Part shown: positions 57,731 through 64,000 of the stretch, in pieces
How the letters are laid out: each line of letters opens with the position of its first letter
Numbering within the stretch: position 1 is the first letter of the stretch
Assembly (NCBI RefSeq): GCF_039727615.1
Contig: NZ_CP152474.1
Location: 620,001-684,000 of the forward strand
Direction of reading: 5' to 3'
From: Leclercia sp. S52
GTDB taxonomy: Bacteria; Pseudomonadota; Gammaproteobacteria; Enterobacterales; Enterobacteriaceae
Length of the DNA: 64,000 nucleotides
The notes under the pieces: model-generated
The model's input: the letters and a program-made list of their open reading frames with translations, nothing else
What the model was told of the DNA's origin: nothing
The model's database searches: none
Program-made: the position numbers and the translations under genes

Positions 57731-59116
57731 GTGGCGAAAGCTCCAAAACGCGCATTTGTCTGTAATGAATGTGGTGCGGATTATCCGCGCTGGCAGGGGC
57801 AGTGCAGCGCCTGTCATGCCTGGAACACCATCACCGAAGTGCGCGGAGTTGCCGCTTCACCCACCGTCGCCCGTAACGAGCGCCTGAGCGGTTATGCGGG
57901 CAACGCGGGCGTATCGAAAGTCCAGAAGCTCTCCGACATCAGCCTTGAGGCCCTGCCGCGCTTCTCCACCGGGTTTAAGGAGTTTGACCGGGTGCTGGGC
58001 GGCGGCGTGGTACCGGGGAGCGCCATTCTGATTGGTGGTAGCCCGGGCGCCGGCAAATCCACCCTGCTGTTGCAGACCCTGTGCAAGCTCGCGTCGCAGA
58101 TGAAGACCCTGTACGTCACCGGGGAAGAGTCCCTGCAGCAGGTGGCGATGCGCGCGCACCGTCTGGCGCTGCCGACCCAGGACCTGAATATGCTCTCCGA
58201 AACCAGCATCGAGCAGATCTGCATGATTGCCGAAGAAGAGCAGCCGAAGCTGATGGTGATCGACTCCATCCAGGTGATGCACATGGCCGACGTGCAGTCC
58301 TCCCCGGGCAGCGTCGCCCAGGTGCGTGAAACCGCAGCCTACCTGACACGCTTCGCCAAAACCCGCGGGGTGGCGATCATCATGGTCGGTCACGTCACCA
58401 AAGATGGCGCCCTGGCCGGTCCGAAGGTGCTCGAGCACTGTATCGACTGCTCCGTGATGCTGGATGGCGATGCCGATACCCGTTTCCGTACCCTGCGCAG
58501 CCACAAAAACCGCTTTGGTGCGGTGAATGAGCTGGGCGTGTTTGCCATGACCGAGCAGGGGCTACGTGAAGTCAGCAACCCGTCGGCCATCTTCCTGAGC
58601 CGCGGCGATGAAGTGACGTCCGGCAGCTCGGTGATGGTGGTCTGGGAAGGGACGCGTCCGCTGCTGGTGGAGATCCAGGCGCTGGTCGATCATTCGATGA
58701 TGGGCAACCCGCGTCGCGTGGCGGTGGGCCTTGAGCAAAACCGTCTGGCGATTTTGCTGGCGGTGCTGCACCGCCACGGCGGTCTGCAGATGGCGGATCA
58801 GGACGTGTTCGTCAACGTGGTCGGTGGGGTAAAAGTGACCGAAACCAGCGCCGACCTGGCGCTGCTGCTGGCGATGGTCTCCAGCCTGCGCGACCGTCCG
58901 CTGCCGCAGGATCTGGTGGTGTTTGGCGAAGTTGGGCTGGCCGGCGAGATCCGTCCGGTGCCGAGCGGCCAGGAGCGTATCTCCGAGGCGGCAAAACACG
59001 GCTTCCGCCGGGCAATTGTGCCGGCTGCCAACGTGCCGAAAAAGCTGCCGGAAGGAATGACGGTTTTCCCCGTTAAAAAACTCTCTGATGCGCTAAGTGT
59101 CTTTGACGACTTATAA
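57731..59116 (+). CDS. radA: DNA repair protein RadA
   Basis: The 461-residue protein starts at GTG 57731 (MAKAPKRAFVCNECG). It has a C4 zinc finger (Cys 11, 14, 25, 28), Walker A GGSPGAGKST at 102-111, the RadA KNRFG motif and a Lon-protease-like C-terminal domain (VNVVGGVKVTETSADLALLLA region). RadA drives branch migration in recombination. It is 11 bases after serB. Confidence 0.96.
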   Translation: MAKAPKRAFVCNECGADYPRWQGQCSACHAWNTITEVRGVAASPTVARNERLSGYAGNAGVSKVQKLSDISLEALPRFSTGFKEFDRVLGGGVVPGSAILIGGSPGAGKSTLLLQTLCKLASQMKTLYVTGEESLQQVAMRAHRLALPTQDLNMLSETSIEQICMIAEEEQPKLMVIDSIQVMHMADVQSSPGSVAQVRETAAYLTRFAKTRGVAIIMVGHVTKDGALAGPKVLEHCIDCSVMLDGDADTRFRTLRSHKNRFGAVNELGVFAMTEQGLREVSNPSAIFLSRGDEVTSGSSVMVVWEGTRPLLVEIQALVDHSMMGNPRRVAVGLEQNRLAILLAVLHRHGGLQMADQDVFVNVVGGVKVTETSADLALLLAMVSSLRDRPLPQDLVVFGEVGLAGEIRPVPSGQERISEAAKHGFRRAIVPAANVPKKLPEGMTVFPVKKLSDALSVFDDL

Positions 59117-59151
59117 TTACCTATTCGTTGTTGCAGGAGGCACCGTAATTT

Positions 59152-60510
59152 ATGTCGTCATTTGACTATATCAAGACCGCGATCCGCCAGAAGGGCTGCA
59201 CCTTGCAGCAGGTGGCGGAAGCCAGCGGTATGACCAAGGGCTATTTAAGCCAGCTGCTGAATGCCAAAATCAAAAGCCCCAGCGCGCAGAAGCTGGAAGC
59301 GCTGCATCGCTTTCTGGGGCTTGAGTTTCCGCGGATGCAGAAGAACATCGGCGTGGTGTTCGGCAAGTTTTATCCGCTGCACACCGGGCATGTCTACCTG
59401 ATCCAGCGCGCCTGTAGCCAGGTGGACGAACTGCATATCATCATGGGCTACGATGACACGCGCGACCGCGAGCTGTTTGAAGCCAGCGCCATGTCCCAGC
59501 AGCCTACGGTTTCCGATCGCCTGCGCTGGCTGCTACAGACCTTTAAGTACCAGAAAAACATCCGCATTCATGCCTTTAACGAAGAGGGCATGGAACCCTA
59601 TCCCCACGGCTGGGACGTGTGGAGCAACGGCATCAAAGCCTTTATGGAAGAGAAAGGGATCCAGCCTAACTGGATCTACACTTCTGAAGAGTCCGATGCC
59701 TCGCAGTATCCCCAGCATCTGGGAACCGAAACGGTACTGATCGATCCGAAACGCACCTTTATGAACATCAGCGGGGCCCAGATCCGCGAGAACCCGTTCC
59801 GCTACTGGGAGTACATCCCGACAGAAGTGAAGCCGTTCTTTGTACGTACCGTGGCGATCCTCGGCGGGGAGTCCAGCGGCAAATCCACGCTGGTCAACAA
59901 GCTGGCCAACATCTTCAATACCACCAGCGCCTGGGAGTATGGCCGGGACTATGTCTTCTCGCACCTCGGCGGGGATGAGATGGCGCTCCAGTATTCCGAC
60001 TATGACAAAATCGCCCTGGGGCATGCCCAGTATATTGATTTTGCGGTGAAGTACGCCAATAAAGTGGCCTTTGTCGATACCGACTTCGTCACTACCCAGG
60101 CGTTCTGTAAGAAATACGAGGGGCGCGAGCATCCCTTTGTGCAGGCGCTGATCGACGAGTACCGCTTTGACCTGGTGATCCTGCTGGAGAACAACACTCC
60201 GTGGGTCGCCGATGGGATGCGCAGCCTGGGTAGCTCGGTGGACCGGAGAGAGTTCCAGACCATGCTGGTGGAGATGCTTGAAGCGAACAATATCGACTTT
60301 GTGCATGTGGAAGAGGCGGATTATGACGCCCGCTTCCTGCGCTGCGTGGAGCTGGTGAAAGAGATGATGGGGGGAGAAGGGGTAGGCCCTCTGCCGCTAA
60401 TTGCCCGGCGGCGCTATGCTTGCCGGGCCTACGGTTTCCCAGGCCGGGTAAGGCGAAGCCGCCACCCGGCAATCAGGGCTGTGCGGCCTGATGCCCTGAT
60501 CCTGACATAA
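59152..60510 (+). CDS. nadR: NadR: transcriptional repressor, NMN adenylyltransferase and ribosylnicotinamide kinase (C-terminus extended by a G6 frameshift)
   Basis: Domains in order are an N-terminal helix-turn-helix (CTLQQVAEASGMTKGYLSQ), NMN adenylyltransferase with GKFYPLHTGH at about 70, and a nucleoside kinase with P-loop GGESSGKST at about 240. As read the frame runs to 60510 through a REP element. One fewer G at 60369-60374 gives a stop at 60383-60385 and exactly 410 residues, as in E. coli, ending MMGEKG. The 40 extra residues are therefore almost certainly not real. It follows radA by 35 bases. Confidence 0.92.
   Translation: MSSFDYIKTAIRQKGCTLQQVAEASGMTKGYLSQLLNAKIKSPSAQKLEALHRFLGLEFPRMQKNIGVVFGKFYPLHTGHVYLIQRACSQVDELHIIMGYDDTRDRELFEASAMSQQPTVSDRLRWLLQTFKYQKNIRIHAFNEEGMEPYPHGWDVWSNGIKAFMEEKGIQPNWIYTSEESDASQYPQHLGTETVLIDPKRTFMNISGAQIRENPFRYWEYIPTEVKPFFVRTVAILGGESSGKSTLVNKLANIFNTTSAWEYGRDYVFSHLGGDEMALQYSDYDKIALGHAQYIDFAVKYANKVAFVDTDFVTTQAFCKKYEGREHPFVQALIDEYRFDLVILLENNTPWVADGMRSLGSSVDRREFQTMLVEMLEANNIDFVHVEEADYDARFLRCVELVKEMMGGEGVGPLPLIARRRYACRAYGFPGRVRRSRHPAIRAVRPDALILT
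60401..60473. repeat. REP pair downstream of nadR
   Basis: Inverted units (TTGCCCGGCGGCGCTATGCT and CCGGGTAAGGCGAAGCCGCC). As assembled it lies within the extended nadR frame. Confidence 0.85.
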
Positions 60511-60540
60511 AAAAACGGCAACCTGTTGGTTGCCGTTTTG
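60509..60540. terminator. Bidirectional terminator between nadR and ettA
   Basis: ACGGCAACC and GGTTGCCGT form a 9-bp stem with loop TGTT, with TTTTGCGTTTT on + and a long T-run on the minus strand. Confidence 0.9.
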
Positions 60541-60544
60541 CGTT

Positions 60545-62212
60545 TTATTTGGAGATACGCTTGTACTTGATACGTTTCGGCTCCAGCGCGTCGGCGCCCA
60601 GCGTGCGTTTCTTGTACTCTTCGTATTCGGTGAAGTTACCTTCGAAGAACTCCACTTTACCTTCATCCTGGTAGTCCAGAATGTGGGTCGCGATACGGTC
60701 GAGGAACCAACGGTCGTGGGAGATAACCATCGCGCAGCCCGGGAACTCCAGCATGGCGTTTTCCAGCGCGCGCAGGGTTTCGATGTCCAGGTCGTTGGTC
60801 GGTTCATCGAGCAGCAGGACGTTACCGCCAACCTGCAGCAGTTTAGCCAGGTGCAGACGACCACGCTCACCGCCGGACAGCTCGCCCACGCGTTTACCCT
60901 GATCAACACCTTTGAAGTTGAAGCGGCCCACGTAGGCACGGCTTGGCATCTCGGTGTTGCCGATACGCATGATATCCTGCCCGCCGGAGACTTCTTCCCA
61001 CACGGTTTTGCTGTTATCCATTGCGTCACGGAACTGGTCAACGGAGGCCAGCTTCACGGTCTCACCCAGGGTGATGGTGCCGCTGTCAGGGGCTTCCTGA
61101 CCGGACATCATGCGGAACAGAGTCGATTTACCCGCGCCGTTCGGACCGATGATGCCCACAATCGCGCCTTTCGGTACCGAGAAGCTCAGATCGTCGATCA
61201 GCACGCGGTCGCCGTAGGATTTACGCAGGTTGCTGACTTCAACCACTTTGTCACCCAGACGGGCTCCAGGTGGAATGAACAGTTCGTTGGTTTCGTTACG
61301 CTTCTGGTATTCGGCGTTGTTCAGCTCTTCAAAGCGTGCCAGACGGGCTTTGCCCTTAGACTGACGGCCTTTCGCGCCCTGACGAACCCACTCCAGCTCT
61401 TTCTCAATCGACTTACGACGTGCCGCTTCCTGAGAAGCTTCCTGCGCCAGACGCTGATCTTTCTGCTCCAGCCAGGAGGAGTAGTTACCTTCCCACGGAA
61501 TACCTTCCCCGCGGTCCAGCTCGAGGATCCAACCCGCGACGTTATCGAGGAAGTAACGGTCGTGGGTGATCGCCACAACGGTACCTTCGAAGTCGTGCAG
61601 GAAGCGTTCCAGCCAGGCGACGGATTCCGCGTCCAGGTGGTTTGTCGGTTCGTCGAGCAGCAGCATGTCTGGCTTTTCCAGCAGCAGACGGCACAGCGCG
61701 ACGCGGCGGCGTTCACCACCGGACAGTTTTTCAATTTTGGCATCCCAGTCTGGCAGGCGCAGGGCATCGGCCGCGCGCTCCAGCTGCACGTTCAGGTTGT
61801 GACCGTCGTGTGCCTGGATGATCTCTTCAAACTTGCCCTGCTGAGCCGCGAGCTTGTCGAAGTCAGCGTCCGGCTCGGCGTACTTCGCGTACACCTCATC
61901 CAGACCTTTCAGCGCGTTAACCACTTCGGCCACGGCTTCTTCGACGGATTCACGCACGGTGTGCTCCGGGTTCAGCTTCGGCTCCTGCGGCAGGTAACCA
62001 ATTTTGAGGCCAGGCTGTGGACGGGCTTCACCTTCGATGTCTGTATCGATGCCCGCCATGATGCGCAGCAAGGTGGACTTACCGGCACCGTTGAGACCCA
62101 GAACACCGATTTTTGCGCCCGGGAAGAAGCTCAGCGAGATATTTTTGAGAATATGACGTTTCGGCGGTACCACTTTGCCGACACGATGCATGGTATAAAC
62201 GAATTGAGCCAC
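60545..62212 (-). CDS. ettA: Energy-dependent translational throttle protein EttA (ABC-F)
   Basis: GTG 62212 (MAQFVYTMHRVGKVVPPKRH) gives 555 residues exactly as in E. coli; the 52-residue upstream extension is not conserved. Two ABC domains have Walker A GLNGAGKST and GPNGAGKST, signatures LSGGERRR and LSGGERGR, and Walker B with LLLDEPTNHLD and LLLDEPTNDLD, joined by the basic interdomain linker. EttA binds the ribosomal E site and gates early elongation in response to ATP/ADP. Confidence 0.96.
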   Translation of the reverse strand: MAQFVYTMHRVGKVVPPKRHILKNISLSFFPGAKIGVLGLNGAGKSTLLRIMAGIDTDIEGEARPQPGLKIGYLPQEPKLNPEHTVRESVEEAVAEVVNALKGLDEVYAKYAEPDADFDKLAAQQGKFEEIIQAHDGHNLNVQLERAADALRLPDWDAKIEKLSGGERRRVALCRLLLEKPDMLLLDEPTNHLDAESVAWLERFLHDFEGTVVAITHDRYFLDNVAGWILELDRGEGIPWEGNYSSWLEQKDQRLAQEASQEAARRKSIEKELEWVRQGAKGRQSKGKARLARFEELNNAEYQKRNETNELFIPPGARLGDKVVEVSNLRKSYGDRVLIDDLSFSVPKGAIVGIIGPNGAGKSTLFRMMSGQEAPDSGTITLGETVKLASVDQFRDAMDNSKTVWEEVSGGQDIMRIGNTEMPSRAYVGRFNFKGVDQGKRVGELSGGERGRLHLAKLLQVGGNVLLLDEPTNDLDIETLRALENAMLEFPGCAMVISHDRWFLDRIATHILDYQDEGKVEFFEGNFTEYEEYKKRTLGADALEPKRIKYKRISK

Positions 62213-62432
62213 GTTGGACTTCGCCTCTTTTATCGTGATGAGAATAGTGGCGAAGTGTAGCCTTTTTCCCTCTCTAATCCCAGCTATCGACTGCGGGAGT
62301 GTTAAAGCGCGCAAGAAAGGTAAAAATGTGTCCGTAACGTGGCGCGTTAAGGGATGCCTGGTTAGCATAAGTTAATTACGCTTTTGCGCGGCACGATGCT
62401 GCATTTAATGACGATTAACAGAGGACGAGCGT

Positions 62433-64000
62433 GTGGTAAAAGCCAAACAGGTGGCCTGGCAAGTGCTTGCTGCCAGCGTATGCGTGCTGACCATCAGCAG
62501 CGCGGCGCGAGCCGATTCACTGGATGAACAACGTAACCGCTATGCCCAGATCAAACAGGCGTGGGATCAGCGACAGATGGAGACGGTGCAGGCCCTGATG
62601 CCGACGCTGAAAGAGTATCCGCTGTATCCCTATCTGGAATACCGTCAGCTGACCGACGATCTGATGAACCAGCCGACGATCACCGTCAAAAACTTTATTC
62701 AGGCCAACCCGACCCTGCCGCCCGCGCGTACTTTGCAGTCGCGCTTTGTGAACGAGCTGGCGCGTCGTGAAGACTGGCGTGGCCTGCTGGCCTTCAGCCC
62801 GGAGAAGCCCGGCACCACCGAAGCGCAGTGTAACTACTACTATGCGAAGTGGGCGACGGGCCAGCAGGAAGAGGCCTGGAACGGCGCCAAAGAGCTGTGG
62901 CTCACCGGTAAAAGCCAGCCCAACGCCTGCGACTCGCTGTTTGGCGCCTGGCGCGCCTCCGGCAAGCAGGATCCGCTGGCTTACCTCGAGCGGATCCGTC
63001 TGGCGATGAAAGCGGGTAATACCCGTCTGGTGACCACCCTCGCCGGACAGATGCCGCCGGAGTACCAGACTATCTCCAGCGCCCTGATCCAGCTGGCAAA
63101 CGATCCGAAGACGGTGATGGATTTTGCCCGTAACACCGACTCCACCGATTTTACCCGTCAGATGGCGGCGGTGGCCTTTACCAGCGTGGCGCGGGACGAC
63201 GTGGAAAACGCCCGGCTGATGATCCCAACCCTGGCCCAGGCACAGCAGCTGAATGAGGATCAGATCCAGGAGCTGCGCGATATCGTGGCGTGGCGACTGA
63301 TGGGGACCGATGTCACCGATGAACAGGCGCGCTGGCGCGATGATGCGATCATGCGCTCCCAGTCCACCTCGCTGGTGGAGCGGCGCGTGCGCATGGCGCT
63401 GGGCAACGGCGATCGCCGTGGCCTGAACACCTGGCTGGCGCGTCTGCCGATGGAGGCCAAAGAGAAGGACGAGTGGCGCTACTGGCAGGCCGATCTCCTG
63501 CTGGAGCGGGGGCGCGATGACGAGGCGAAATCGATCCTGCGTACCCTGATGCAGCAGCGCGGTTTCTATCCGATGGCGGCAGCCCAGCGGCTGGGCGAAG
63601 AGTACACCTTTAAGATTGATAAAGCGCCGTCCGGCGTCAATGCGGCGCTGGTGAATGGGCCGGAGATGGCCCGGGTGCGCGAGCTGATGTACTGGAACAT
63701 GGATAACACCGCCCGCAGTGAATGGGCGAATCTGGTCACCAGCCGCACCGTGGACGAGAAAGCCCAGCTGGCGCGCTATGCCTTCGATAACCGCTGGTGG
63801 GATCTGAGCGTGCAGGCCACGATCGCCGGCAAGCTGTGGGATCATCTCGAAGAGCGTTTCCCGCTGGCCTATAAAGATCTTTTCGATCGTTACACCAGCG
63901 GGAAAGACATTCCGCAGAGCTATGCAATGGCGATTGCCCGTCAGGAGAGCGCCTGGAATCCGAAAGTGCGTTCGCCGGTAGGAGCCAGCGGTCTGATGCA
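62433..64000 (+). CDS. slt: Soluble lytic murein transglycosylase, partial (C-terminus beyond window)
   Basis: GTG 62433 opens MVKAKQVAWQVLAAS... with a signal peptide ending ARA before DSLDEQR. The frame stays open for about 522 residues to the window edge. The superhelical U and L domains (EYRQLTDDLMNQP, NELARREDWRGLLAFSPEKPGTTEAQCNYYYAKW) and the start of the lysozyme-like domain with catalytic glutamate in AMAIARQESAWNP and SPVGASGLM match Slt70. It cleaves peptidoglycan to 1,6-anhydromuropeptides in the periplasm. GAGG about 9 bases upstream sets the start. Confidence 0.95.
   Translation, partial: MVKAKQVAWQVLAASVCVLTISSAARADSLDEQRNRYAQIKQAWDQRQMETVQALMPTLKEYPLYPYLEYRQLTDDLMNQPTITVKNFIQANPTLPPARTLQSRFVNELARREDWRGLLAFSPEKPGTTEAQCNYYYAKWATGQQEEAWNGAKELWLTGKSQPNACDSLFGAWRASGKQDPLAYLERIRLAMKAGNTRLVTTLAGQMPPEYQTISSALIQLANDPKTVMDFARNTDSTDFTRQMAAVAFTSVARDDVENARLMIPTLAQAQQLNEDQIQELRDIVAWRLMGTDVTDEQARWRDDAIMRSQSTSLVERRVRMALGNGDRRGLNTWLARLPMEAKEKDEWRYWQADLLLERGRDDEAKSILRTLMQQRGFYPMAAAQRLGEEYTFKIDKAPSGVNAALVNGPEMARVRELMYWNMDNTARSEWANLVTSRTVDEKAQLARYAFDNRWWDLSVQATIAGKLWDHLEERFPLAYKDLFDRYTSGKDIPQSYAMAIARQESAWNPKVRSPVGASGLM

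Noticed and set aside
62517..63845. 442-codon open frame on - opposite slt
   Set aside because: The + strand frame is clearly Slt, running off the window edge.

Overview
This window is a chromosomal stretch from a member of the Enterobacteriaceae, most likely in the Enterobacter/Leclercia/Lelliottia neighbourhood. Gene order from tsr to slt follows the E. coli K-12 99-minute region (tsr, opgB, yjjA, dnaCT, yjjBP, yjjQ-bglJ, fhuF, yjjZ, three tRNA-Leu, rsmC, holD-rimI-yjjG, prfC, osmY, ytjA, yjjUV, yjjWI, deoCABD, lplA, ytjB, serB-radA-nadR, ettA, slt). Most of it is GC-rich with short REP-type palindromes between genes. The species is not certain from sequence alone.

Bases 1-12667 hold one leftward polysaccharide operon. 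Its promoter-proximal part is lipoprotein, kpsD-, kpsM-, kpsT- and kpsE-like, which is the group 3 capsule order. Then come a methyltransferase with a very long coiled coil, a large multidomain glycosyltransferase, an unrecognised 581-residue protein, a cytidylyltransferase and the start of an inositol-monophosphatase-family gene. The distal genes are markedly AT-rich. A candidate RfaH-recruiting ops element lies in the leader.

Bases 13155-25815 hold the 4-hydroxyphenylacetate (homoprotocatechuate) catabolic cluster hpaBC, hpaA, hpaX, hpaI, hpaH, hpaF, hpaD, hpaE, hpaG with divergent hpaR. A rightward AT-richer cassette (orphan type VI Hcp, DUF2778/Tlde1-like cell-wall effector, small membrane protein) sits between hpaA and hpaB with REP elements on either side. 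The hpaG promoter region shows a CRP-like site, -35/-10 boxes and a palindrome over the start point.

Bases 25901-64000 are mostly housekeeping genes: the serine chemoreceptor, periplasmic glucan modification, primosome proteins, peroxide defence, BglJ-type regulators, an orphan PTS IIC, iron release, tRNA-Leu, translation factors, deoxynucleoside catabolism, lipoate, serine and NAD metabolism, and murein turnover (slt runs off the end).

A striking pattern covers the whole window. At least six genes (kpsE-like, the 581-residue gene, hpaI, hpaD, yjjU, nadR) are each broken by exactly one extra base in a homopolymer: five in G/C runs of 6, one in a run of 7 A/T. The three tRNA-Leu genes also carry one or two surplus C in their acceptor stems. 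Removing the base restores the expected family length each time, so homopolymer over-calling in the assembly is the simplest reading, and genuine mutation or phase variation the alternative.
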